Assembly: GCA_023213395.1 (NCBI GenBank)
Contig: CM041465.1
Location: forward strand, 84,265,741 to 84,329,740
Length of the DNA stretch: 64,000 nucleotides
From: Cycas panzhihuaensis
Taxonomy: Eukaryota > Cycadophyta
Reading direction: 5' to 3'
Below are positions 35,011-47,280 of the stretch, in pieces. The position numbers were made by a program, and so were the translations under genes. Under the pieces are notes generated by a model that did no database searches, was not told where the DNA came from, and was given only the letters and a program-made list of their open reading frames with translations. Positions within the stretch are counted from its first letter, which is position 1. Each line of letters begins with the position of its first letter.

Positions 35011-35497
35011 TTGAAGGTAGCTCAACCTTAGGGCCTCCATCTTCAACTGGTCAAAGAAGATGGGAAAAGGATTATCATACTCTATTCTCTTTGTGAAAAT
35101 CCCTTGTGGGCACAGAAGAATAAGAGTAAGTCTCTACTATATCCTATTTGTAAAAACTCCATGTGGGCATAGAAGGATAAGGGTTGTACTAGTTTTAAAA
35201 AATTAGAACTTATAAAAACGTGAAAGAGCATAGGGGATGACCAAATGGTATATGGACACTTAGTAGATTTAGCTACATATTTAAGCTACTTGGCTATCAG
35301 GCTATATCAAAGAGTCACCTTAGCCATTTTGATTTATAAAAGGGGTTATAGATCTTAGAAAGTTCATGAGTTTTTATTCCCCATGAAGGTTTTTCCATAA
35401 AAGTATCATTTAGAATTTCAATATAATAATGAGGCTCAAATGAAGACCTCATAGAGTATATTTTCTCAAAATTACCTTCCACCATTAAGGGGGGGAT
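35011..35497 (+). other. copia-2 3' untranslated region and polypurine tract
   Basis: No gene. Two related segments (near 35085-35113 and 35140-35170, each with CCTTGTGGGCA/CATGTGGGCA-AGAAGAATAAG) look like an imperfect duplication. AAGGGGGGGA at 35487-35496 is the polypurine tract. Confidence 0.6.
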
Positions 35498-35805
35498 TGA
35501 AAGAGGTTAATATATCAAGATCATTTGTATAGATTAATTATGTGACCCTAGGATATATTGTTAGCATTAATCTCTTGATGAAATACGCTTTATGTGCATT
35601 TAGATATAATTTTAGGTTTATGTTATTAGGTAGGAAAATCCTAACCCTAATGTTCACCCTCAATAATAAAAGGCAAAAATCTCAAGAAGAGAGTTATTAT
35701 TCATTCTCGCCTTCAAGCTTGCTCTCATTTCTTGTTTCATCTCTTTTTCATTCTCTATTGCCATTATGTGCATGTGAGTGATTTATTCCCTAGATCTATC
35801 CTTCA
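35498..35805 (+). repeat. copia-2 3' LTR (about 308 bp)
   Basis: Starts TGAAAGAGGTTAATATATCA after the polypurine tract and ends ...TAGATCTATCCTTCA. It aligns with the 298-bp LTR at 61252-61549 (TGAAAAAGGTTAATATCACA...GATAGATTCACTCTTTTCA). Its internal CAATAATAAAAGGC is a possible TATA box. Confidence 0.75.
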
Positions 35806-38800
35806 CCGTGATGACTCTTCCTTGATTGGCTGAGATGTTAATAGTCCCTTCTAATAGCAAAATATTCCCTTCCTCAAACTAAGGAGGGGCTTACTTAATA
35901 TCCAAGTTATGGCTTAGCTCCCTTGAATGAGAATCAGTAAAGGGAGAGCCTATGGCAAGACACTCTTGAACCTTAGCTTATGATGATTTAATGAGAGGTT
36001 TAGTGAGGTTCTAACTAGTTATTCAAGGAGGGATCTGTCATTTTTGAAGTAATACAAACCCTTAATAACCTTGGTGTAGACTAAGATTTGGGGATGGTCA
36101 ATAATATTCTATGTTAACTAATTGAAGAACCCTAATGAATACTCTAATGAATTAGAGTGATGCTAATGCCTAACATAGGTGGGAGGTCATATAGTAGGAG
36201 AATTAAGTTGTGTTAGAGGAGGTTGTGGAGCCTCTTAAGATAACATGAGAAATAGGTCACAAATAAGTGACTCATTATAAGAATATGAAGGATGGGAGTC
36301 TAAATAATAAATGGTAGAAGGCACGGGTGAAGACAACTACATAACAACAGGATCTAAACACTCATAATCCCTCCTAACTATATGGATCCTACAAATATAT
36401 GGTATGTTAATATCTAATTCTAAGTCACATAATATGAATATATAACCATAATGCTGCTCCCAATGGATGTGAAACAAATTAGGTTTGACTTGAGAGTGGT
36501 CAGGTCTTTATTGAACTTTAGCTCTTTGTCTTAAAACAAAAGGGTAAGTTCTTCCTCTTCTTCTTTTACAACATAAAAAATAGCTTATGCAGTAGGTTAG
36601 GGGTATGCTCAACCCCATTCTTATCATTTCATAGTGTAAACATGTCCATTATAGATAAAATTAGTTAACCCTAAAGGAAGGAATAAATGGATCTTATTAG
36701 CTTCAATTGTGGACTTCCTAGAAGTAGATTGCAATTCATATCAAAGTTAACAACAATGATCTCTATAAGGATTATCTTTTCCTTAAGTGTAAGTGCGATA
36801 GTGACTCCCCCTAAAGGATCTTTGAGGTGACCATCATAACCTTAGAACTTCTATGAAGTAGGATCAAGGGAACCAATGCCAAACTCTTGGAGCATCTTTA
36901 CATGTATGGAATTAATAGATGATCATAAACTAATCATTATCCTTTCAAGAATATAATTAGGGATTTCGATAGTGATAAAGAAAGGAGAGAGGATCTCATG
37001 TGCCTTCTCTTCTAGGGGAGGGATCTCTTATAGATTAAGGTGATAAGATGTTTTGTTGGTGGTTTCATGTAGATAAAATTAACCTATTATGGTTCTAAAC
37101 CTTCCAAGAGTATATACTTCTAGTTACTACAACTTTTAAGGACATCCATCATGAATATACCTATGGATATAGACTATATCTTCTCAATGATAGAGGTGGT
37201 CTTACCTTTACTCATTAATTAGGGGAGCACCCTTCTCATGCTATATTATCCTAATCAAATAGGGATATTCTTTAAAAGGGTTGGGACCTCAATATGTTGG
37301 GGATTTGATTTGGAAGTGCCCTTAACTTCTTTGGCAGCCTATGTATGAGTTGTTGTAAATATATAGGAAGTCTTGAGCATTTAGATGACTTTCTTCATAT
37401 TTATATTATAGAATTAAGAAACTTCTTTTACATCTTCATCCTTTATTTCCAGGGACTTAGTTGTGGATGATTTTTACTCCTATTAGGAGTCTTGAGATTA
37501 CTTAAGAGCTTATGGTGAGGCAACTAGACATTTACTTTATCTTTTTAGGCATAAGGCTTCATATTATCATGCTTGGGGAAAGGATCCTAGTGAATAAGTT
37601 GCTATAAATTGGCCCTCAAATTTGGTTGACTAAGAGGCCTTCATGAAGGGGCTAACTTAGGGTGTTAGAACTAACATTTTGCATCATCATAGAAACCACT
37701 CTAAGAGATAGAACACCACTTCCTTTCAATAAGAAGTGCATCTCTTTTATTGCTATTTTACAAAGGAGGATGTTAGGTAGCTTGGTGAATTAGCCTAAGG
37801 TTATATAGACTATGCAGTGGTTGGCTTTACCTTTTTATAGGCCTAGATTAGGGTCTAAGGTCTCATACTACTCACTCAAATGAATAAATAGTAAAGGTAA
37901 AATAATCTAGTATTTTATTAGGGGTTCTGATTTAGGGTTTGAGAATACTAGGTTAACTCGATACCTCATATCATAGGGTAGGCTTCATCAATTTCTTCAC
38001 ACTTTCCTATATCTTGATGGACTCTAATGCAAAGCATTTGATAACTACACTATCACGAGTAGTAGTTCCCATTTTGAGCACTTTTATTTGAACCACTATA
38101 TAGAGAGCACTAGAAAATATATTTAACTTTAAATCTTCTAATAATGTGGCCTTTGAAGAGTGAAGTAAGTTATGGAAGTACTTAACAAAATATAAATTAA
38201 GTTCCGTTGGGCCTTATTTAATAGAGAGAAGAGCCTTAGTTCCACTCTTAAATGGTCTAGATATATTAAGTAGTTAAATAAGATATCAACTAACTACTAG
38301 AATGAGTTGATCGAATATGGTGGTTAGTACTAAAACCACTTAAGTACATACCTATGAAGTGATCATGAGAATAATGTTATCATGATATGATCATATAACC
38401 AAAAGTTGATACATGATAGGGTGAAGACCTTGACATGATCTATTACATCTTGGTAGGAGGTCACTTTGAATTTTAGTTCCTTAAAGATATATGGTGGTAA
38501 ATTTTTCTTAAGTGGCTTAAGGGATAATGGATTAGTTGAATAGTCCACAAATGAGGATACCCCAAGCTAGAGAAGTGGGTCCATGATCCTAGTTTCAGGC
38601 TAGTGGGATATTTAGAGCTAGATACCACTATTGGGAGGTTAACCCTACTAGTGGGTCTAGTAATATGGGGTCTATTTGAGGATGCCCCCAACTAAGTTTA
38701 GGATTATTATATGGGGTATGGGTCCTCTACAATCAAGGATTTCATAAAGATATACTAGAATAGGATGTGTTTAGAGAGGTTGAGAACAAAACTTCCATGT

Positions 38801-40240
38801 ATTAGTGGTGGTTTAGGCATAATATACAACTCCTCCCTATATAAGAATGTCCTAGGGAATGGATGTATTAAGAGGAGTAGGATGAGGCCATGCCCATTAT
38901 TCCTAGTAAGGTGGAATATATTGGTTTTACTAATATGGTTGAATAGATGGATTATGAATGCCCATTAGGGCCCTTAAATAAGGAGAGATGTTGCAAGTTA
39001 GAGAGTGAAGAAGTTGATTTTACCCATATGGGCATCTTGATGGAGGGTTGACCCCATATGCATGAAAGGGATCTACATGATATGTAGTATATAGTTGGGG
39101 CCTAATATATTCCCATTACTAAGGCATATGGTTGGGTGAGATATAAGGAGTTGGGGTGGCCTGAGTTGCAACCTAAGTAGGTTCTAGAATAGAACTAGAG
39201 ATGCCACAAGCCATAGAGGGCTAGGGTATGAGATGAGGAACTAATGGTACTATAGGGTTTGTGCAATCCCTAGTAGCTTAGGTCATGGAAGAATGAAGTC
39301 CCTAAGTCTACTAACATAAAGGGGTGAAATGGAATAAGGGAAATAATCTTAGCATAGTAGAGATAAGAGTGGATATGGATACTATAGAAATTGAAGGATG
39401 TAGGGAAATACATGAAGTTTCCCCTAGTTGTAGTTATGGTACGGATCAGTCCAGGATAACACCTCTCTTAAACATATGGATAACTTAAGTAGGGTTAAGA
39501 GTGGAGGTTGTTGAGACCCCTTCAAGTGTGCCTTCAATATAAAAATGGTTTCCAAAGATTTCTTTAGCATAGGTATGCGATGGGGATCTATTACAATAGA
39601 TTGGGATTGATCACATAAATAATTATGGGTTGGAGACTTAGGCTTAAATGGGACAACCTAGGATTAGGAAATCTTAATATTATAAGATGAAGAGCCAACA
39701 AGGTTTTAATAACTAGGATCAAAGTTATGAGGCATACGTGATCTCTCCATACCTTCAAGTAGAGCTACCCAAGGGTCATATGGGTCATTAGCCAGTGGCC
39801 AATTTATAATCAAAGTGAGGATAGGTTCAACAACATAATATAAAGGTGATTAATATGCCATAGAGTTGGGCTAAATGGACTAAGAGCTAGATGAAGTAGA
39901 CCATAATGGGTAAATAGGAGAAAGACCTCATAGCCTCTAAGAAAATTAGTCCATATGAAGGGTAACTCCCAAAGGATGTAAAAGAGTCTAGACTAGGTTG
40001 TGCACTCATCACCCTTACCTAGTATAGATGGATGAGTGGTACTCATAAATCTAGCAATATCCTATTAAGTGGGCTACCTTAATATACATACCTATAATGG
40101 AGTAGAAAAAAAGAGTTAATAAAGGATCACTAACTCTAATTTATGAGTTCCTAGCTTCATTTCTAGAGATAAAACTTGTGAGGGGGAAGTGTTACTTGCA
40201 TAACATAATGTTAGACCTAAGGCAGGAGGTCTAGGTTAGA
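35806..40240 (-). pseudogene. gag: Element G: very old Tat gag/protease remnant
   Basis: AT-rich sequence collinear with the minus strand of element A. At 35830-36060 it matches the protease-RT linker; at 36600-37000 the protease (AATGCCAAACTCTTGGAG corresponds to NAMPFCVMQELGIS in antisense); at 38548-38363 the gag core (MDYSTNPLSLKPLKKNL, KVTSYQDVIDHVKVF, INFWLYDHIMITLF, matching SSQDPTEHVGSF and IDYWAYEHILMKLF of C). 38600-40200 corresponds to the Pro-rich and N-terminal gag. It is cut at its left edge by the copia-2 LTR. Stop codons are everywhere. No LTR is recognisable. The limits are approximate. Confidence 0.62.
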
Positions 40241-40939
40241 GAGGGAAGCCAAGCAACTTCTTTTTATAAAACTTGTACATATACATGGATGTGAGTATAG
40301 GGATAGAGGGAAATCTTATATTAGATAAAATAGATGTAAGAAAGTAGTGAGGGAAAAGAGGGATATAGAGATAGAAGAGTTAAACTAGAATCTTGTCTAC
40401 ATGTAAACCAAAATAGCTAGTTAATTAGGTAAGAACCAAACATGAAAGAAAAAGATAAAAGATAACTAACTAACTAAAGCCTCCTCAAGAGGAATAAACA
40501 ACACTCATAAGAGATCTTAGAAACTAAGAGGATCACTGAGGTAGTTATGCCCTAAGTGATAACAAATCCTATAAGCCTATCTCAAGAGCTGTTGCCCCTA
40601 AAAGGTAAATAACCTCTACTTAATCCACACTCTAAATCAAATTGTGTATAATTCAATTTAAGAATCAAGGAGGACTAGTTGAAGAAGAGGGCAATAAATA
40701 ATTAGACCATGGGATGAACCCACTCATGGGCATGTTAATGGAGATTTTCTCTTTTAGTGACAATTTACTTATGAATGTAGGAGGTTTGAGGATGCTTGCA
40801 TCCAATTCTAATAGGCCTTAATCTTTAAATGGTGAAGTAAGAAAGAAGTGATCACTCTCAATAAGACAAATGGTACTCACTTGATTTCCCCAATCAAATA
40901 TGATTGAGATAATCTCTGACTACTAGACCATTTAAAACA
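40241..40939. other. Unassigned AT-rich sequence
   Basis: No coding or structured feature that I can support. It may be a decayed part of element G (its LTR would be expected here), but I see no alignable block. Confidence 0.4.
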
Positions 40940-41257
40940 TGCTGAATACTATTAGAATATTGAAGTATTAGAGAAATATTAGGAGAAATTTTAGTAGTAA
41001 TGCATATTTGTGCATTTATATGACATAGTCCATAAATGTAATGGGTCGCATATAAAATGCAAAACTGTATTATAAATAAAGTTATATATTATCATTTGTA
41101 CATTACACATTGTAAGATATTATGATAAGTTAATAAAATAATAAAGATATCTCATGATATTATTTATAATCCTAGTATTGTTTGCATATTGTTTTATTTA
41201 TTATTATTTCTATTTATTATTATTTTATCATGGTATCAAATTATATGAAATTTTACA
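40940..41257 (+). repeat. Copia remnant D, 5' LTR (318 bp)
   Basis: Starts TGCTGAATACTATTAGAATA and ends ...TGAAATTTTACA, directly followed by a tRNA-Met type primer site. Its first ~90 bp align with 43154-43243 (TGCTAAAATGTTAATGTATT). Confidence 0.65.
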
Positions 41258-41269
41258 TGGTATCAGATC
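41258..41269 (+). other. Primer-binding site of D (initiator tRNA-Met type)
   Basis: TGGTATCAGATC, one mismatch from the canonical copia TGGTATCAGAGC, immediately after the LTR. Confidence 0.75.
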
Positions 41270-42640
41270 TAAGGTTAAATATCAAAGTCAAGGTGAAGTT
41301 TAGAGCAAGCTTATATAAGTATGACATTTATGAGTGAGGGTTTACTATCATTAAAGTTTTATAGTTGCTAGTGTTATTATGAGATTGTAATTATGCTAGT
41401 TTGCCATTGTCATTTGTGGAGGTAGCTCCATAGAGCATGTTGTCATTTTCTCATTATGATATTAGGGTGAAAACCTAGTTCACTACTATTGTATATGTAC
41501 CTACAAGTTTATGAGAAAAATAGATGTACCTAATTCTATTTGTTTTGTTTTAATCTATTTTTATTTACATTATTATTGAGGCCTTTCAACCTAATTAAAA
41601 GCCATTAAGTCTTATTTCACTTGGTTTAGCTCATATAACATTATTCAAACCATTTGGAAAGCCATTTTTCTATTTGTCCTATTCAAATTTTTTTGGTTCT
41701 AGCTCATGATTTTCTAGTGGGTGAGTAGTTATGCCATCTTTTTTTTTTTTTTTGTTGTGTATATTGATTTCCCTTACACCATTAGCATATTGCTCATGTA
41801 AGTTATACTATATTCTTAATACTATCTATTATATTGATATTTTCACTATCATCATTATGATTTCATTTGTGTCAAGTGTGTGTATACCATTAGTTGACCC
41901 TCCATGCCTATTGTCGTCATTAATGATTTATCCAATTTGTGTGATTATGTATCACCTTTATTTTTTCTATTGAAGTTCTATTTGGTTACTTGATCATCAC
42001 ACCATCACTACCTTATCTACCATTTAATCTCACCATCATTTACAATATTTTTATCTACCTTAAGGGAGGTTTTTGACCTATGCATCTAGCTAGGATACTA
42101 TTACTAGTATTTTCATCTAACATAAAGAAATCATGGTTATATTAATTGGCCATATACATTCCATGATCATCATGAAGCTCCTATTAACCTACATAATTTA
42201 CAAAGTGAAAATAGATATTTATCTTTTTTAAAGTTATTTGAGTGTTTTTTATCTAATTTTTTACCTATTTAAAGAAGTTTTGATTAATTATTCACTTAAC
42301 ATTTGATTTTTAATTGAATTTATTATTTTTATTGTGTAGGTATAATTTTTAAAACTTAGGTTTCATTTTTTTATAATGTTTCATGTAATTTAAGCATATT
42401 GAAATCTATTTTGGATTTTGCTAGTGCCTAGTGCATTTCCCCCAGGTTACTTAGATTACTTATACAACCAACTATTAGCTAGCAAAAGGTGCTAAAACCC
42501 TAATGAGCCCAATTTCGTATTTTTAAAAAGGTACTTGTGCTCTTTCTTTAGTATCTTTTAATTCATGAATCTAGTTCTCAAACCTTTTAAACCATTAAAA
42601 TGTCGACTTAGAGCTATAATTTGAGATATTTTAAATTTAT
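41270..42640 (+). other. Non-coding interior of copia remnant D
   Basis: AT-rich, with a T16 tract near 41741. No gag, integrase or RT is recognisable, so most of the coding region has been deleted or decayed. A Leu/Ile-rich open frame at 41731-41973 is low-complexity and not supported. Confidence 0.45.
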
Positions 42641-43141
42641 TTTGATAGAGAAATTTTAGTTCAAAGTTGATGGATTATATAAGAATGATTCTCAAATATA
42701 ATTAATAGAACGATTCTCAAACATTTGATGAAGTTATTAATATTAAAGATAGAAATGTGATATTAATCGATTGGAACATGAAGAAATAGTTGATAATTTC
42801 CTTGTCTACAACTAAAGCAGAGTACACAGCAATTGAAATAGAAGTTCATAAAATAATTTACCTCATAGTGATATTATAAGATCTATATAAAACTTAAAGT
42901 GAACTGACAATGATTCAATATAATAATTAGAGTACTATATAAATGATGAAGTGCCTAGTCTTATAAAGCAAAATAAAACACATCAAGATTAAGTATCACT
43001 ACATTCAAGAGTCAATTCAACAAAGATAAATTACATTATTTCATTTCAAAATCAAATATCAAGTTAAAAGTATCACTATCAAGACATTTTTTAAGATTGA
43101 GCATTCCAAATTGAAAGTTATATCTATGTTCCCAAATGTGT
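42641..43141 (+). pseudogene. pol: Copia remnant D RNase H (broken)
   Basis: Reads DEVINIKDRNVILIDWNMKK, a stop, ISLSTTKAEYTAIEIEVHKI and IYLIVIL, then IKHIKIKYHYIQES. STTKAEYTA matches the catalytic-Glu block of Ty1/copia RNase H (STTEAEY) with the Glu of AEY kept; IKYHYIQE matches the downstream I-x-R-x-H-F-I-R-E block. It is followed by a polypurine tract (TAAGGGGGAG, 43144-43153). Stops at about ten positions. RT and integrase are absent upstream. Confidence 0.75.
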
Positions 43142-43153
43142 ATTAAGGGGGAG

Positions 43154-43243
43154 TGCTAAAATGTTAATGTATTAGAAAAATACTTTAATGGTAATACATA
43201 TTTATACATTTATATGGTATAGGCCATGAATATGATGGGCTTG
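43154..43243 (+). repeat. Copia remnant D, truncated 3' LTR
   Basis: Starts TGCTAAAATGTTAATG after the polypurine tract. Similarity to the 5' LTR (40940 on) runs for about 90 bp, to CATGAATATGATGGG, then stops. Confidence 0.6.
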
Positions 43244-43956
43244 TGTGCTTTTGCTTATTCCATTCTTTGTGCATACACTTATAAGTAGGCATAAGAGAAA
43301 CAACAAATATCTTAATTGGTTCTATCCTATGATAGACTTAAGGAGCATATATCAATCCATCCATTGAGCACAAGCCATAATCATTCTATTAATTATGGGT
43401 TGCATCTAGTTCTCTTATAACTAGATGCACACCCAAAATAGTATACAAAATTTGTATAGATGTAGTACATAATAAGCTTTGATTACAATTGTTACAAGTG
43501 CATAACGCTTTGCATTCCTTTATAATTATATACACATACACCCATCCTAAAAATCCTTTCCTATTTATTTTTCTTCTATAACCATTAATTACTTGGAGAT
43601 AACTACAATTCTATGGTTGGTTGTAATCACATCTAACCCAAGAATGATGATTTTTAGTTGCTTTCTTACTCAAAATATGACCACTTTTCTTTGTTCATGT
43701 TGTAATTGTTTAGTTGTAATAGTCTTCCTTCAATCTCTCTAGCTATTATAATCTTATAGCATATATCTTCTCCATCACTATTCTTACTAGTGTCCTCACT
43801 CATAACCAATTCAAATTTTTTAAAAATTTTACAATCTATTTCTACCCCCTTAAAGTTTTCTAAAAATTATTATTGTTCCCTAATTTTTTCCATTACTTGG
43901 CAAAGTCTTTAGGGTTAGGTCAATGTACTATACTAGGCAAAGAAATTCCTTGCTTT
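43244..43956. other. Unassigned AT-rich sequence
   Basis: Nothing I can support. It could contain a decayed antisense copia fragment (near 43380-43480), but no motif is convincing. Confidence 0.35.
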
Positions 43957-44292
43957 TGTTAGGAATCTATATCATAACTATTCTATAGTATTAGTCTATA
44001 ATTATTATTATATTAGTCATAACTCAATATATAGGCAAGATCCATTTTTATCCCACATGCATTAGTTGTGGTTTATATGAGGGTAGTGACTTAGGATATA
44101 AAGATGGCATCGTATTATAAAGGGACATCTTAAAAGTATTGTAATAGAACTTGGCTCATAGGAGTGCCCCCTCAATCAAGCCTATAATCTATAAGTATGA
44201 TTAATAAAGTTCACTTTTTCAATTATTTTTGTGTTCTTTGTATGATTTTGTATTGATTTGTAAAGTAGGAATACTACAAGTGGTATCAGAGC
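43957..44292 (+). repeat. Copia remnant E: LTR (322 bp) and primer-binding site
   Basis: LTR TGTTAGGAATCTATATCA...GGAATACTACA (43957-44278), two bases (AG), then the perfect tRNA-Met primer site TGGTATCAGAGC (44281-44292). The LTR contains a leader-like ATTATAAAGGG at 44113-44123 (candidate TATA). Only a 137-bp leader follows before element C. Confidence 0.8.
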
Positions 44293-44424
44293 AAGTCCAA
44301 GGCTATGTTTTCTGCAAGGAAAATTTTTTTCCTCTACTCTTAGTGGCCTATGATTATTAACTATCATAAACTCTCACCTTGCCCTAGCAGATCTTAGTGA
44401 TTAGAAATTGGTGAAAGTAGTAAG

Positions 44425-44429
44425 GTACT
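44425..44429. repeat. Target-site duplication of element C, left copy (GTACT)
   Basis: GTACT before the LTR at 44430, ATACT after it at 58291-58295: four of five bases match. Confidence 0.75.
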
Positions 44430-47006
44430 TGTTTCCCAGCTACTGGGAATGGACTTGAGGCGCATCGACACAGGTTTGTTCAGGTATATTTTCTTACTTT
44501 TCTTGCCTATGTTAATTAAGGTAATTTAGAGTAGGTTACTTGACATCTGCCTGCCTGCACGCATTGATTGCCTACTTGCTTATAATGCATGTGCCTAACG
44601 ACACGCCTTCAGCCTATGACGACTCACAGTGAGGGCATTCCTTAGCGGATGCTACACCCCGTATGGCGTACAGCCACCCATGGTGTCTCCACAGTTTCCC
44701 GGGATTGTTTCTGCCAGTTTACTTGCTCATGCCGTGACATGTCGTTTGTGTTGCCATCCTTCCTAAGTCAAACTTGATCCTTAGTTAGGACTTTTTGGGT
44801 ACTTGCCCACTGCCTGGGCCTTCCCCCAACTGATTTGACTTATGATTAGTCCCTGATTTTGCTTCAAAACTTGATTTTGCTGCATGTTTTTCCCTTTTTT
44901 TAGTTTCAGGCTGATACTGCGGTAAACTAAGATCTGCAGAATTTACATGTGATGCGACTATTTGAAATTTAAAAAAAGAGAATCACGCAACAGTTTCCGC
45001 TTTTTTCGCAAAACTGCCGCGTGGCTTCGTTCGATTGGAGGTGCCCTCACATCCCCAACGTTCACTTACTGTGAGCAGGGGATAAAGGGAATTTTCATTC
45101 CCATTTCTAGGACTTTTGGCCCATTTTCCAAATTTTCAAGAGGATTTTCCAAGAGGCTGCACATAGGAAAACAGACAGAAAACACAACAAGTTCATGCAC
45201 AAAGAATCGAGGAGGGTGAACCAGGCTGCCACCAGTGGATTTTGCAGGGCCTTTGCTGCCCCTTACTACTCTCCACAACCAGCTTTATTCCCTTTGCAGC
45301 TGCTCAGAGATTCAAGGGACTTCTTCAACCAAGAAGCTTCCCCAAGGACTTACTTCACAGCTCTAACTTTACAAGGAGCCTCTTCCTTCTACACTTCAGC
45401 AGGACATACTCATAATCAGCCTCCATTTGAACTCCATTGCTGCTGTCCCTAGTGGCAGGAGGCATGCTTGACCTCTTTACACAAGGTACCCCTTAGTTTT
45501 GCTTGTAATTTCTTGTATTTTACTTGCATTTTTTCTTCTTTTTACTTGTACTTCCTTCTCTTTTTTACCTGCAAACCTTTGGGCATAATTGCAATCTTTT
45601 TTCCATTTTTACTAGCAAGCATTCCACCTCTTCTTTCTCCCTGCCTTACCTCTTTTATCCCATAAATGAAAGTGACTATCATTGGCTATAGCTGCCCCGT
45701 AGTGCTATCTTGACCCAAATCCACTTTCCCGGTGTTTTCTTTGGAGTCCCTCATTTTCTCCAAACCTTCTTTTACTCCTTCCTCAGTCAGCTAGAGTAAG
45801 GGAGCATATGCGAGGATTTGAGGGAGGTAGGCAGGGTTTCGTCCCCCATTGCTGTCCTTCTCCCCAAGGGTTCCGTCCCTTATCCTCTTCCCCTTACCAT
45901 ACACGCTATCTCAAGGAATGGGTTGAAGGAGTTTAGGGGATTGTGTCAGGGCATCCAGACCGGCTCGAGATAATCCGCATCCACCTTGTTACCACCCGGT
46001 GTTTCTCTCCCGAGCCCTTTGGAGACCTCCCGTGGGTGAGATAGCCATCCTGAGGCTATACTCAGTTCTGCTTTGTGTGTGTGTGTAGCATTTGGTAGTG
46101 TAGGAGTATCTCGTGCGCCCTTATTTCGTTTTTGCTGCATTCTAACACATAGCTTAGTTTATTTAGTTGAGTTGATTTCAGTTTGCAATACATATACATA
46201 TATCTCCTTGTATATTTTGTAGCCTCTCTCCCAAGAGGAAGGTGCTTTTCGTGTTTTCTTGCAGGATCACGTTGGTGGAGGTGGTGCGTGGAGCGAACCC
46301 ATTGCCAGTTAGCTCTCATATGGTATTTTCTCTCCCTTAGTTTTGAGGTTCCTTTTTGTCCTTTCATTTCATTTGGTTTCGCATGCTCGCGGGGAGGTAA
46401 GTGAACCCCCTTACCACCGTCAACCAACGTCGCATACGTGGAGAAAGGAGAAAGAGGGAGCGGAGCTTCGCGAGATCAACCGTGCTTCTACCTCAAATGC
46501 CGGATCCAGGTATTCCTCTCGTTTCCTTCGTGTTTCCCCTTATATTATTCTTGTCCTTTTTGCGTCTACTTGATGGATAAGAAAGGATAAAAAACATAAA
46601 GGAAAAGGAAAAAATAATCGTTTCTTTGCATTTATTTTTCTTCAATAATTTCTTGTTTTATGTAGCATAGTATAGACACCCCCTTTTGTGTCAAACCCGA
46701 GCTATCCCTTTTGCCGTTTGCTTGTGCGTTGGATCAGTTGTCCCCCCTACCTTTGTTTCCTTCTCATTGCCTTGAGAAGCCGCAATGCGCGAGGCGCCTC
46801 CTCTCCTTCCTGGCCATCCGAAGGGTAGGAAGGCCTCGCTTTTGCATGGCTACCTGGAAGCAACCAGGCACCTTGCAGTCCCGAACCCGTGCTCCTGCGC
46901 ACGGACGTCCTGCGAGGTAAGGTCCTCGCTGTCTAGCCTAGTTAGCATAGTATTTTTTACATCCTTTTGCTAAACGTAGGATCACCACCCCGCAGAGAGC
47001 GTTTCA
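44430..47006 (+). repeat. Element C 5' LTR (2577 bp)
   Basis: Starts TGTTTCCCAGCTACTGGGAA and ends GCAGAGAGCGTTTCA. Nearly identical to 55708-58290 except around 44915-45000, where the 3' LTR has a palindrome. GGGATAAAGGG (about 45079) is a candidate TATA box. The antisense strand near 46870-46910 carries GCACGGGTTCGGGACTGC, like a tRNA T-arm. Several frames of 60-120 codons are also present in the other LTR but have no recognisable product. Confidence 0.93.
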
Positions 47007-47007
47007 T

Positions 47008-47026
47008 TGGCGACCATACTGGGGAC
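47008..47026 (+). other. Primer-binding site of element C
   Basis: TGGCGACCATACTGGGGAC, one base after the LTR. Matches element A (TGGCAACCATACTGGGGAC). The tRNA is not assigned. Confidence 0.82.
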
Positions 47027-47280
47027 TGCCAGTTAGGAAGCTAAATTCGCTTCTCTCTTCCGTTGGTGTTCTTACCTCTAGGTGAGTTCTCGTTCCATGT
47101 TTTCCGTTGGGCAACCCCCAATGCGCTTGCATCTCTCTCCTTCTTTGCTCCTTTTGTCTCTCCTAACAATGCTCACAAAGGCGTTGCATGTGACGTTTCT
47201 CGCGTCGCTTGCGAGGTTTGCCTCCATTGCTAGAAGGCCAATCGCCTCGTTCCCTTCCGTTGTCAAACCCCGAATCGATA

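Noticed and set aside
41731-41973. Small hydrophobic protein gene
   Set aside because: Starts in a T16 tract, AT-rich, low complexity, inside a decayed copia element.
46074-46088. GT microsatellite as a regulatory repeat
   Set aside because: Short (about seven GT units), also present in the other LTR, no further support.
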